Positions 46,201-56,881 of a stretch of 64,000 nt of DNA are shown piece by piece; positions within the stretch are counted from its first letter, which is position 1, and each line of letters opens with the position of its first letter. The translations under genes and the position numbers were made by a program. The DNA is taken from NCBI GenBank assembly GCA_903813345.2, contig CAIIXF020000006.1, forward strand, positions 29,149,936 through 29,213,935, read 5' to 3'. The stretch is from Owenia fusiformis (taxonomy: Eukaryota; Annelida; Polychaeta; Sabellida; Oweniidae). The notes beneath the pieces were generated by a model. It searched no databases. It worked only from the letters and a program-made list of their open reading frames with translations, and was not told the DNA's origin.

Positions 46201-49200
46201 TTTCATCATGCGCCTGTGCAAAGGAAAGTTTGTCCCAAACCTCAATTCAACATTGGGTAAGTGGACGCACGCCGTGGATTATTAAACATTGGACGTACTT
46301 AGTTATATCGTATAATATTTTTGACTTTGGTTGGATAAAATGTATCATATTTAAAATAAATTCGTACATGTATTACGTGTACATATTTTTTGACTTTGGT
46401 CGGAGAAAATGTATCAAATTCAAGGTGTGTACGTACGTGAAATGATCCAATGCTTCTTCACTAATACAGCTTGTTTATTTCAAGGTGTTGACTTCCAGAC
46501 CAAAACATTGAATGTGGATGGTAAATTGATTGCTCTTCAACTCTGGGATACTGCAGGACAGGAAAGGTAATATCACGCATCATTGCACAAAATTCGTTCA
46601 TATAGCAAATAAGATACACACACATACAGCACGCTTTGAACAAAATATACTCACATGCATAATGGACACATGCACATTGAACAAAATATACTTGCATAGC
46701 TCACAAAATACACTCACAAATTGAGCAAAATATAGTTACATAATGTTGCATAAAATGAGAAAATAAATACACTCACATAAAGTAGCACACATTGAAATAA
46801 ACAAACTTGCATAATGCAGCACACATTGAAATAAACACACCCGCATAATGTAGCACACATTGAAGAAATACATTCACAATGTAGCACACATTAAAGAAAT
46901 ACACTCACATAATGTAGCAACCATTGAAGAAATACACTCACATAATGTAGCACATATTGGAGAAATACACTCATATAAAGTAGCACACATAGATGAAATA
47001 CATAATGGATCACATATTGAAGAAATACATTCATATAATGTAGCCCACATTGAAGAAATACACTCACATAAAGTAGCACACATTGAAGAAATACACTCAC
47101 ATAATGTAGCACATATTGGAGAAATACACTCACATAAAGTAGCACACATAGATGAAATACACTCACATAATGTAGCACATATTGAAGAAATACACTCATG
47201 TAATATAGCACACATTGAAGAAATACACTCACATAAAGTAGCACACATTGAAGAAACATCCTCACATAAAGTATCACACATTGAAGAAATACACTCACAT
47301 AAAGTAGCACACATAGATGAAATACACTCACACAATGTAGCACACATTGAAGAAATACACTCACATAAAGTAGCACACATTTGAGAAACACACTCACATA
47401 AAGTAACACACATTGAAGAAATACACTCACGTAAAGTAGCACACATAGATGAAATACACTTACATAATGTAGCACATATTGAAGAAATACACTCATATAA
47501 TGTAGCACACATTAAATAAATACATTCACATGATGTAGCACAAATCAAAGAAATACACTCACATAATGTTGCACACATTGACGTAACACACTCACATAAA
47601 GTAGCACACATAGATGAAATACACTCACATAATGTAGCACACATTGAAGAAATACACTCACATAAAGTAGCACACATTGGAGAAACACACTCACATAAAG
47701 TAAACACATTGAAGAAATAAACTCACGTAAAGTAGCACACATAGATGAAATACACTCACATAATGTAGCACATATTGAAGAAATACATTCATATAATGTA
47801 GCACACATTGAAGAAATACACTCACATAAAGTAGCACACATTGAAGAAATACACTCACATAATGTAGCACATATTGGAGAAATACACTCACATAAAGTAG
47901 CACACATAGATGAAATACACTCACATAATGTAGCACATATTGAAGAAATACACTCATGTAATATAGCACACATTGAAGAAATACACTCACATAAAGTAGC
48001 ACACATTGAAGAAACATCCTCACATAAAGTAGCACACATTGAAGAAATACACTCACATAAAGTAGCACACATAGATGAAATACACTCACATAATGTAGCA
48101 CACATTGAAGAAATACACTCACATAAAGTAGCACACATTTGAGAAACACACTCACATAAAGTAACACACATTGAAGAAATACACTCACATAAAGTAGCAC
48201 ACATAGATGAAATACACTTACATAATGTAGCACATATTGAAGAAATACACTCATATAATGTAGCACACATTAAATAAATACATTCACATGATGTAGCACA
48301 AATCAAAGAAATACACTCACATAATGTTGCACACATTGACGTAACACACTCACATAAAGTAGCACACATAGATGAAATACACTCACATAATGTAGCACAC
48401 ATTGAAGAAATACACTCACATAAAGTAGCACACATTGGAGAAACACACTCACATAAAGTAAACACATTGAAGAAATAAACTCACGTAAAGTAGCACACAT
48501 AGATGAAATACACTCACATAATGTAGCACATATTGAAGAAATACACTCATATAATGTTGCACACATAGATGGAAATACACTCACATAATGTAGCAAACAT
48601 TGAGCAAAATGCACTTACATAATGTAGCACAATTGAGGAAAATACACCCATACTGCAGGCCATTCAGGAAACTTTCTTCAAAATACACTCACAGTGAATA
48701 TAAGTGCGCATCATGGAATTCCATTAAAGTAATCCATTATTTTTAGGTTTCGGAGTATTGCAAAGTCTTACTTCAGAAGAGCAGATGGCGTTCTCCTGCT
48801 GTACGATTGCACTTACGAACGGTCATTCATCAACGTCAGAGACTGGATGGAAAGCATTCAGGTGAGGAAATGTGTCTTGTGAAACAGCTTTTCCCTACAT
48901 TGGGTTCTGGCATAATTGTGTAAGTACAAGGGTTTGGTTGTACATCGTGTCTTTGCTCACAGTAAGAGGGGGGGGACACATATAATACTAATAAGCAATG
49001 GTGGTATTTTTGTGTATAACTAAAATATATTTGTTCCAGGAAAGCTCTGATAAAGTGCTGCCTATGATGATGTGTGCCAATAAGACAGATCTGCGTGAAG
49101 ATGTTGGGGAGGATGGAAAGAAATGTATCTCTTTCGAAGATGGCCAAAAATTGGCAAGGGTAGGTCCAAAATAAATGTATATACATATTACATATACTCA

Positions 49201-49678
49201 GCCAGTTAGCGCAGCTTTGTAGCCTCATCATCTCGTCATCTTCAATCAGAATCATACTTGTCATTGATTACAACGAGAGTTGGTGCTGGCATAATGTTAT
49301 TATTAGTCTCCAACTTTTTTGTGGACGGTGTTTGGCTGTTGGTGTTAACGTTCGGCGTTCGGAAATTTGTGTTCGGCATCTGTGACAAATGGCAGGTGGT
49401 GACATTTTGCATGTTAATGCCCTGTCTTACATGTTAAGCCATTATAATATATGTCTGGTAGAGTGTTCTCTATTTGTAATCATGTTTTTCTCATATAGGA
49501 GTGTGGTTCACTGTTCATAGAGACAAGTGCAAAGGAAGGTGACCACATCACAGAGGCAGTTACTGAGTTGGCAAGATTACTAATGACAAATGAAGACTTG
49601 GAAGTGAAATCCGTTGGTCTACAACTGCACGATATCTCTGAAAAGAAGAAGAATCCGTGTTGTGGAGCACTGGGTTAA
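33906..49678 (+). CDS. RASEF: RASEF-like (Rab45-type) EF-hand, coiled-coil, Rab GTPase protein
   Basis: A large atypical Rab GTPase of vesicle traffic. Exons: 1a 33906-34291 or 1b 36078-36427; 39185-39334; 39736-39826; 40887-40982; 42139-42332; 42670-42823; 43012-43091; 43330-43469 (or 43478); 45066-45208; 45533-45691; 46127-46256; 46485-46566; 48747-48861; 49040-49159; 49499-49678. All phases agree and give 739 residues from exon 1a or 727 from 1b; human RASEF is about 740. Order of domains: paired EF-hands (1-65), a long charged coiled coil (about 130-350), a Ser-rich linker ending [16 protein letters not shown], then Rab from about 541. GTPase motifs are GDAAVGKSS (548-556), WDTAGQER (595-602), NKTD (654-657) and ETSAK (688-692). 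The end, [10 protein letters not shown], carries the Cys pair expected to be geranylgeranylated. Rab44 and CRACR2A share this plan, but length and linker favour RASEF. Confidence 0.93.
34292..36077 (+). other. Intron between RASEF first exons 1a and 1b
   Basis: No exon or known repeat recognised. The promoter of exon 1b should lie in the last few hundred bases, but no clear TATA box can be assigned. Confidence 0.4.
36078..36427 (+). CDS. RASEF: RASEF alternative first coding exon 1b (divergent EF-hands)
   Basis: It starts [16 protein letters not shown] with an in-frame TAA upstream, so it is a genuine start exon. The layout parallels exon 1a: loop 1 is [12 protein letters not shown] (16-27) and loop 2 is [12 protein letters not shown] (50-61). 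Both loops end in Asp at position 12 instead of Glu, which usually weakens Ca2+ binding. A basic KKRKKS stretch follows. The exon ends TCTGAAAG|GTATTT, also phase 2, and so joins the 39185 exon as [10 protein letters not shown]. It probably arose by tandem duplication of exon 1a and is used from its own promoter. Confidence 0.8.
38491..38668. mobile_element. Foldback MITE in RASEF intron
   Basis: The ends TTGTATTCGCGAATGCAA and, inverted, the same word bound 178 bp. Nearly the whole element is one imperfect hairpin (shared inner words: CGGCTGTCGGCTA, CAACTCATTTAAA, GAATAGT). Confidence 0.8.
38768..38853. repeat. Small hairpin in RASEF intron
   Basis: A stem of about 20 bp, AGAATTCAAAGATGAACATA with its exact inverse, encloses a 41-base loop containing GATGCATCTC. 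Confidence 0.7.
40681..40814. mobile_element. Small inverted-repeat element in RASEF intron
   Basis: TAGGGAGTTTAAGCTTG and its near-perfect inverse at 40798-40814 bound 134 bp. It is probably a MITE and has no coding capacity. Confidence 0.5.
40983..42085 (+). repeat. Degenerate tandem array seeded by a RASEF splice donor
   Basis: The intron after the exon ending at 40982 starts with loosely repeated units of roughly 40-65 bases containing TACTTCATA, GGTACATA and TAGTTTA. They continue after the transposon at 41376-41975. The first unit overlaps the exon end: ACTTCATACG|GTACATATG recurs at 41039-41057. Confidence 0.6.
41376..41975 (+). mobile_element. Tc1/mariner relic in RASEF intron
   Basis: 600 bp, TA at each flank, ends CAGGGTGTCCCGAAAG and, inverted, CAGGGTGTATAAAGTA. 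The arms match for about 80 bases (GACATATACCAATGTC). The plus strand keeps a transposase remnant, [14 protein letters not shown], similar to the Tc1-type SPDLNPIENLW signature. It is followed by in-frame stops, so the copy is inactive. Confidence 0.8.
43585..45037 (+). mobile_element. 5'-truncated LINE with open reverse transcriptase frame
   Basis: A CR1/Jockey-like non-LTR retrotransposon inserted in sense in the RASEF intron. An uninterrupted frame runs to TAA at 44925-44927. It begins inside reverse transcriptase: GCRQGDNIS, then [10 protein letters not shown] with the catalytic Asp pair, then thumb region ([26 protein letters not shown]). It ends with a Cys-His motif, [19 protein letters not shown]. 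The 3' UTR has AGCCC...GGGCT and ends in (TAAA)n (about 45006-45037). The endonuclease and N-terminal RT motifs are missing, so it cannot move by itself. The open frame suggests a fairly recent insertion. The 5' junction is placed only approximately and no target duplication was found. Confidence 0.9.
46755..48650 (+). repeat. 33-bp minisatellite with higher-order structure, in RASEF intron
   Basis: About 57 copies of a 33-base unit made of GTAGCACACATTGAAGAAAT and ACACTCACATAAA, with variants (ATAGATG, TTGGAG, CATGTAATATAG). A block of about 758 bp (23 units, one shortened) occurs twice in succession (about 46950-47707 and 47708-48465). Since 33 is divisible by three, long open frames exist on both strands ([11 protein letters not shown]-like, and Cys-rich on the minus strand). 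These are by-products. The array separates the exon ending WDTAGQER from the next GTPase exon. Confidence 0.95.
49310..49430 (+). repeat. Dispersed GTTCGGC repeat in RASEF intron
   Basis: Contains TTTTTTGTGGACGGTG, GTTCGGC, and CAAATGGCAGGTGGTGACAT followed by TTTGCATGTTAATGCC. Related sequence occurs at 20655, 29490-29660 (inverted), 39420-39475 and near 63090, so it is an interspersed element. Confidence 0.5.
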
Positions 49679-50151
49679 ATGCATTAAAGATATCTTCTTT
49701 AAAATTGTTAATACATTCCAGTCTTCCTTCGTACCATACGTGTTAATGCTTCCATTACGACTGTATTTATAACTAGATAACTAGATATAAGTTCTATATC
49801 CGATAACCTTAAACAAAATATACATGTTTTTTTTACATACATGACCAAGTAAGAGACAATTTTACTAAATTGTGCCACCTACATGTATTGGAAACGAAGT
49901 CATCAGTACAGTTCTATACTGTAAAATTGGATAAACTGATGAAAAAAGACATCATATACTAGTCAATATATCCTAGTTCTAAGCAAAAGAGGGCATTGAT
50001 TTAATGGAAACGTCAATTTGGGCTCAGAATATAGAATAATGGATGCCATCAAGTTTTACTTAAAGCTAGAAAATATTCTGATCTCTAAGTCCAATGTTAA
50101 AGTGTATATGCATGCGTGTACACTAGTGGTAATGATAAAATATTTATTATT

Positions 50152-50620
50152 CAGGGTGATCCAAAAAAGGTTACCCAAACAAATGTATGTTAATAACGCC
50201 GTCGTTTAGCATGGGCTTATTAAGCACAATTACTCGTTCAATGTTCTTCTTTCTACTAAGTTTCATAGGTCTATCTCAAATGGGGCTAACCTATCTGTGG
50301 GGCTAATGTCTACACTAACAACCCTTGAAACATTTAGACAAGATATAAGGAAGAAGACAGAGAGCCATAACATAGGATGTCTGTACTCGTGTAGGGAACA
50401 ACAACGCCCGATACGAAGTTAACCTCCAGACACGACAACGGTATAATATTTTATAGCATGTTTTATAAAATGATCATAAAATCGCGACCATTTCAAATAG
50501 ACCAATTAAACTTAGAAGAATGAAAGAACATATGAACAAGGTTTCAATTCGCCAAATATGACACCAAACCCATGCTGAATGCGTTTGGGTTTGGTTGGGT
50601 CACCTTTTTTGCTCACCCTG
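50152..50620. mobile_element. MITE with long inverted repeats downstream of RASEF
   Basis: 469 bp. The left end CAGGGTGATCCAAAAAAGGT pairs with the right end, inverted CAGGGTGAGCAAAAAAGGTG. Similarity runs for about 130 bases (GCATGGG, GTTCTTTC, GGTCTAT). It belongs to the CAGGGTG-ended group, but TA flanks are not clear. Confidence 0.7.
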
Positions 50621-50775
50621 TGTTTATTTCATTGTATATATGTAAATTATTAAAATGCTTTTTGGGTAATTGGGTACATTTCACTTGTAAATAATAGAAT
50701 TTTAGTGCAATATATTTTATTACTTTTATTTACAATTGTTAGCAATAATTGTTGTTGAAAACGACTTTATCATTG

Positions 50776-52270
50776 TAAGAGCTACTTGCTCGTACGTTGA
50801 CCATGTGTTAATGATTCTATGCTCTGATGTTGACCACATGAATTATGCGTTAATGTTTCCATTCTCTGATGTTGATCACATAAATTATGCGTTAATGTTT
50901 CCATTCTCTGATGTTGACCACATAAATTATGTGTTAATGTTTCCATTCACTGATGTTGACCACATAAATTATGTGTTACTGTTTCTATGCTCTGATGTTG
51001 ACCACATAAATTATGCGATAATGTTTCCATGCTCTGATGTTGACCACATAAATTATGCGTTAATGTTTCCATTCCCTGATGTTGACCACATAAAGTATGC
51101 GTTAATGTTTCCATGCTCTGATGTTGACCACATAAATTATGTGTTACTGTTTCCATTCTCTGATGTTGACCACATAAATTATGTGTTACTGTTTCCATGC
51201 TCTGATGTTGACCACATAAATTATGTGTTACTGTTTCCATGCTCTGATGTTGACCATATAAATTATGCGTTAATATTTCCATGCTCTGATGTTGACCACA
51301 TAAATTATGTGTTAATATTTGCTTTCTCTGATGTTGACCACATAAATTATGTGTTAATGTTTCCATTCTCTGATGTTGACCACATAAATTATGCGTTAAT
51401 ATTTCCTTGCTCTGATGTTGACCACATAAATTATGCGATAATGTTTCCATGCTCTGATGTTGACCACATAAATTATGCGTTAATGTTTCCATGCTCGTAT
51501 GTTGACCACATAAATGCATTAATGTGTCCATGCTCTGATGTTGACCACATAAATTATGCGTTAATATTTCCTTGCTCTGATGTTGACCACATAAATTATG
51601 TGTTACTGTTTCCATGCTCTGATTTTGACCAAATAACGTATGCGTTAATGTTTCCATGCTCGTATGTTGACCACATAAATGCATTAATGTTTCCATGCTC
51701 TGATGTTGACCACATAAATTATGCGTTAATGTTTCCATGCTCTGATGTTGACCACATAAATTATGCGTTACTGTTTCCATGCTCTGATGTTGACCAAATA
51801 ACGTATGCGTTAATGTTTCCATGCTCGTATGTTGACCACATAAATGCATTAATGTTTCCATGCTCTGATGTTGACCACATAAATTATGCGTTAATGTTTC
51901 CATGCTCTGATGTTGACCACATAAATTATGCGTTAATGTTTCCATGCTCTAATGTTGACCACATCAATTATGCGATAATGTTTCCATGCTCGTATGTTGA
52001 CCACATAAATGCATTAATGTTTCCATGCTCGTAATGTTTACCACATAACGTATGCGTTAATGTTTCCATGCTCGTATGTTGACCACATAAATTATGCGTT
52101 AATGTTTCCATGCTCTGATGTTGACCACATAAATTATGCGTTAATGTTTCCATGCTCTGATGTTGACCACATAAAGTATGCGTTAATGTCCCCATGCTCT
52201 GATGCTGACCAAAGAAAAATGCTTTCATACTCGTATGTTGACCGTGTAAACTATGTGTTAATGTTTCCAT
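50776..52270 (+). repeat. 42-bp minisatellite
   Basis: About 35 copies of a 42-base unit (GATGTTGACCACATAAATTA then TGCGTTAATGTTTCCATGCT and CT), with a 39-base variant containing CGTATGTTG and AAATGCATTAATG. The length is divisible by three, so a 432-codon frame (DVDHINYALMFPCS units) and a minus-strand frame (SMETLTHNLCGQHQ units) are open. There is no start context, splice site or non-repeat coding sequence to support a gene. Confidence 0.93.
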
Positions 52271-53330
52271 ACTTTGAGCTTCCTTGAAAGTAAAAATATG
52301 CAATTTTACCGTGGAAGTGTCAACTTGCGATCTGATTTTATCCATGATCATTTGAAAAAATGAGATAAAATTGTGAAGAGTATGCCATTACACATTGTAT
52401 ATATTTAAGTCTCAAAGTGCCCTTGATTTTTTTAAACCTGAAGGTCATATTCATAAATAGCTATATGAAAATTACAAAACTGTGTGACAATTTCTTGGAC
52501 ATATACCTGTAAGAAATGCCCATATAAAAAGCATATATTTTATTGACTAGCCCTCAAATTAAATATCTAAAAGGCTCGTATGGATTCTACAAGTCTAGAG
52601 CAACAATAGTCGGGTTTAGTGTAAATTCCGTCCAGGTCAAAAAATATTGGTATTCTGTATTCTTGTTTACGATAAAAACATAATGCCAAAATGATGTGTA
52701 TTTCAGATAAGAAGAAATCATTATTAATGCGTTTTGATAAGGTATAATGTACATCAAATATTTTGATATACCTATCTTCTTTTTAGTCAAACCCAATAGC
52801 GACAGTTTTAATCTATGTTGTCTCGGGTGTCTTCGAAAACATCCAAAATGTCTCAATTATTTAAGAAGTAGAAGTTATTTAGAAAAATGAATATAGATAT
52901 TTAATCAAAAGTCACTAAAGAAATGTGAAATGTCCAAAATTCACTGGAATAGAAAAAAGATTGTGATTAACCAGATGACCTTTAAAATCGATTATTCTGA
53001 AATAAAAACAGAAAGGGCATTGCATTCCCCTCAGAATAATAATTATTGATATAAGACTGAGTTCAGGCTTGATGAACTAGCCAATTGTTGACTTGTTTGT
53101 GTACATTGATTGGTTGAAAGAAAAGAATAAAACATATTGAAATAGCATTTCAACATGTTTTCTGTTTGATCATCAAACGTTTATAGAATGTCATTAGGCT
53201 ATTTAAAATTTAACACCATCCCAACCCAAGACCCATAATTTAAGTTGGCTCTTTTGAAAAATTACGAAAATGCTTATTGCTCCGGTTACACTTTTCATGG
53301 TAATATCACGTCTCCCATGAGCAACGTTAA
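52271..53330. other. No recognisable gene
   Basis: AT-rich sequence; no exon or repeat can be supported. Confidence 0.45.
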
Positions 53331-53506
53331 AGGCCCCCTCACATATGAACGAATCCACCAAACGCAGTCTTGCGATGTCAATTCTGGCGATTGGGAACGT
53401 AAACTTGCGAACCGAAGCGTAGCTTTGCGCATGCTCCCGAATTGATACTTACACATACGAACGCACCAGCAAGACTGCGTTAAGTGGATTCGTTAGAGGG
53501 GGGCCT
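53331..53506. mobile_element. MITE with AGGCCCCC termini
   Basis: 176 bp. AGGCCCCCTCACATATGAAC pairs with the inverted right end AGGCCCCCCTCTAACGAATC. The arms share CGAATCCAC and AACGCAGTCTTGC. No coding capacity. Confidence 0.7.
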
Positions 53507-53803
53507 ATTAGCACCGGTTTACATGGACAAGTGCTTAGGAGGATGACACCCGGGCGCGGGGGATGACACCTCTGGTGCGTCATATGACAAAATGAACACC
53601 CTAGTCAGTGAGTTATCAATAAAATGGGCGATGCGTTACCTTTGACATCCGACGCACTTGCAACGCTCCTTAACGTTACTCACTGTGTACAAAATAGCAA
53701 TTTATATTTTTACATCCATATCCTTTGCCCAAATCAATTTTCCTTTATGTGTGCAAGCATTAGCCTATTATTCAACTCTCAATAAATAAGAAATATGTGC
53801 ATT

Positions 53804-53809
53804 TTTATT
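53804..53809 (-). terminator. Possible polyadenylation signal of the minus-strand gene
   Basis: AATAAA on the minus strand, about 110 bases after the stop codon at 53918-53920. Confidence 0.45.
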
Positions 53810-53917
53810 GGAATATCTGGATCTTCCCTTGTATATCTTAGAAGCTTCCGCACCGAAACAAGCCCCAAATAGGAATACGTACGCGTATACATACAACATA
53901 CAAACAAACAAAAAAAC

Positions 53918-54966
53918 TTAAGAAAACACAAGAGTGATATAACGTTTAAACATTTTATTGAAAGCATTTTTAAATACGTGTTTTATTTTTGTACCAATTG
54001 AAAGGTACCCATTGTCCAGCATGTTTATCACAGTGTCCATATTTGGGCGTTTTTGAGGCTCATTCACAACACATACTTTGCCAACATCGACCAGTTGGGG
54101 AATATTCAATAATTTTCCTGATAACTCCATAAAGGTTCCGAGAACTTTTACTTTTGATCTAATAATTTTTAGCTTCAGTTCGGCATTTTTCTCGGTTTTT
54201 GATTTCTTGTCAAACCTCTTGTTAATGATACGGTTCATTTCTTTGAACATATTGCTAAATTTTTCTACCCATTCCGCATCAGTAAATTTGAGGTTCTTTT
54301 CCTTTATAGAACGACCGCGTCCTTTTATTTCTTTGTACTGGACCTTCTTAAAGGCATCAGTGATTATCCAGTCGATCATGTACATCGTCCCAATTGTTAA
54401 ACGCTCAAACTGTCTTAGGAACTGCAAGAGATTCCTGGTGCGGGTTTCCACTTTTTCCCTGTAACGCCTGAAACGTCTTCGCCTGTATTCAGATCTAGCC
54501 GATTTCAAACCATCCAGATCAGGCAACTGAAAATATATGGTCATTAGTCTCAAGAATACGCTCTTTTGCCGGAATATTATGTGACTAGAGATTGATTCCT
54601 GGGAAATAAAAATGTTGTAAATGACAAATTCTTGACAAGTCTATGGGGTCCATATACAATAGACCATTGGGCCCATCCCAGAATAAAATTTTGGGTCCAA
54701 AATAATTTGGGCCTTAATTAGTGGGCCTTTTTGGCCATTACTTGAAATTACACTTTAAATGTGCCGCCCTCTCCCCTGTTAGCTTCCAGATCCGCCACTG
54801 TGTCATTTGCGAGCAAAGGTGACATCTGTTTCATATGTGATCAGATTCAGTGTGAATTATTTTTCTTAAAAAAGAATCAATGAATTCTTACCTGCGGTCC
54901 GTGGATGATCAAGTTTAGAACGCTCATTAGAACCAATCTGACCAAACTCTCATTAGGATCCGTCAT
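53918..54966 (-). CDS. Unrecognised two-exon gene, 227-residue basic protein
   Basis: Exon 1, 54966-54892, encodes MTDPNESLVRLVLMSVLNLI and five more residues, ending CCGCAG|GTAAG in phase 0. Exon 2, 54526-53918, follows the acceptor TATTTTCAG and reads LPDLDGLKSARSEYRRRRF onwards to a stop, giving 227 residues. The first ~20 residues form an amphipathic or weakly hydrophobic helix. The rest is very rich in Lys and Arg and predicted helical (LLQFLRQFERLTIGTMYMID, KFSNMFKEMNRIINKRFDKK), with no cysteine cluster or known catalytic motif. I do not recognise the family. The promoter just upstream is unusually clear (55086-55146). The nearest genes are unrelated. Good splice sites, phase match and promoter make a real gene likely. 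Confidence 0.65.
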
Positions 54967-55085
54967 ATTGAATGAATGATATCTCTGAGAAGAAGATACT
55001 AATTCAAAACTAGAGACCTTCTTGATAATCTCAAGATGATCACTATGAAGATGCTTTGTAAACAGAAAAGAGGTGAGGCACTATA

Positions 55086-55146
55086 TGACGTCATGTATTT
55101 ATACTGTTAGGATTGGTTAGATCGATACAATGTGTCAATGACGTCA
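55086..55146 (-). promoter_or_regulatory. Compact promoter: CRE, CCAAT, TATA, CRE
   Basis: Reading towards the minus-strand gene: TGACGTCA (55139-55146), CCAAT (55112-55116), TATAAATA (55096-55103) and a second TGACGTCA (55086-55093). The ATG is at 54966, so transcription would start about 30 bases after the TATA box with a 5' UTR of about 100 bases. CREs are bound by CREB/ATF factors, which suggests an inducible gene. Confidence 0.6.
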
Positions 55147-55284
55147 TATCTTAGGCCAAGCATACTTAGAAATTAAGTTTCTCATTAAGTTCATTGGGTC
55201 CAACTATCAATCCCATTTGGCTTTACGTGGCGTCAAGTCCATTCATGTGGAGATTTCACCTTGCTCCAATGGCTTATTGTTATA

Positions 55285-55420
55285 ATATTATTATATCTCT
55301 TTATTTCTCATTTAGCATGGAGTACACAACACAACACAACAGTGAAAATTAGAAAAAACAAACAAAAAACACATCTAAAAATTTAAGACAATAACAAAAA
55401 CTTAAAAAACAACTAAAATT
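55285..55420 (-). mobile_element. Possible retroelement tail
   Basis: On the minus strand, T/G-rich units end in TGTTGTGTTGTGTTGTG, then ACTCCATGCTAAATGAGAAAT and AAAGAGATATAATAATA. The pattern resembles the pentamer-tailed 3' ends at 18221, 31189 and 39110. Weak evidence. Confidence 0.3.
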
Positions 55421-56881
55421 TCAATAACAAGTAAGAACATATCTAATAAAAAATCACAAAAAGTGATGGAAAGTCACATTTCTAAATATATGTATTTCTA
55501 AATATTTGCATCACTCTAAAACTTGAAGTTCCACAACAGTACAAAAGAAAGGTAGTAAAATCGAATTGTCTGTAAAACCGTCGCTTGAGTTATGTAGCAT
55601 GTCATTGCAATTGCGAGCATCTTCAGTAATGTAATGACCTTCGATAGCAAGTCGCTACTACAGTCTCAGCTTAATGGCTAGCCTTTATGGCTCAGGGGTA
55701 GAGCGTTCGATTCCCGTATGGGGCATTGGATTTAGCACACTCTCTTTCGAGTCTAGTATCTGGCTCGGTACACTACAGCTCCCCGACGAGCGTGCCCAAG
55801 GGTCGTTACAATTCCAGTTAACTGTTAACAGTTTTGAGGCTACAGTGGCAAACTTTAGAAGACCAGGGATGACCTTTGAGTGTTTCCAAAGTGGACACGA
55901 TTCAATTGAATCTTGTATTTGTCACAGTCGACTAAAACTAACATCATTACTTAGCAGTTTCGTACTGAATTCATTGCATGTTTTACGATGTTTTATTAAC
56001 GTAATTATAATATAAAAAGTCTTGCCAAGAGCATGCACATGGAATTAAACATGAAATACTTCATCATATTCTTTAGATAAATCTTTTAAAACCTATATCA
56101 CAATTTTGCTTCAAACATGACAAGGTAAAGGTGAAGTGTACACTCATATATTGTGTCACCGCACTGTACGTAATCCTTGTCGATGGTTTGGCGTGACTAC
56201 CCAACCAGAATTTTGGTGATCATTTTATTCCAAGATGACATGAAGTTCTAAATACAGGGAAAAATAGCCCTTCCTCAGTTGCGTCGTATGTACTTTCAAA
56301 TGATGAGCAATGCATCCATTCTCTGTATCACATTTAGATTCACAATAGTGAGCAATACCCCCCTGGCCGCATCATGGGCCTATACGTATGCAGATTCACA
56401 TACAGTAGCTTAACGGGCAATACACCCCCGTCTGTATCTATAATTTCATAATAACATGAATAAATATACCATTGATCGATTATTTCCTCCCGGTGAATAA
56501 CACCAGGGAATATAATTGATATTATTGGACTTTGGCTTTCTCCACGAAGAATGGATGAATTTTTATATAAACATTTCCATTCTCTGAGGAGACAAGTCAA
56601 CGTCCAATAAAGTACGTTTTTAAGGCAACGTAAAGTGTCTTGAAAATGCATAGATCAAAAATCATCAATTCTTAGTGGAGAAAAGTAAACGTATAAAAGT
56701 AGATTACTGTTTACGAAAAAACGACTAAGTCCAAAGTATCGCTTTTTCAAAAGAATATCTGACCATTTTTCAACAAGTCTTTCTCAAATAAATTGTCTTC
56801 GAATTGTTACTTGTAAAAGAGGCGAATAAGCGTTACTTTTGAAATGATTATATATTTTCTGTCCCTAAATCATGGCATATA
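55421..56881. other. No recognisable gene; one tRNA-like remnant
   Basis: Only a tRNA-like A box and B box pair at 55688-55716 was noted. An open frame over 55674-56015 has no coding support. Confidence 0.4.

Noticed and set aside
46874-48614. Long minus-strand Cys-rich open frames (up to 306 codons) and plus-strand His/Ile/Glu frame
   Set aside because: They are frames through a 33-bp tandem repeat inside a RASEF intron. No ATG context, splice sites or non-repeat coding sequence supports a gene.
50736-52351. 432-codon plus-strand and 332-codon minus-strand frames
   Set aside because: By-product of the 42-bp minisatellite. The plus-strand frame begins in AT-rich non-coding sequence and ends at an array irregularity. 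Kept as a repeat and as a finding, not as a gene.
55674-56015. 113-codon plus-strand frame
   Set aside because: It starts in the tRNA-like remnant and shows no conserved motif, splice site or codon bias.
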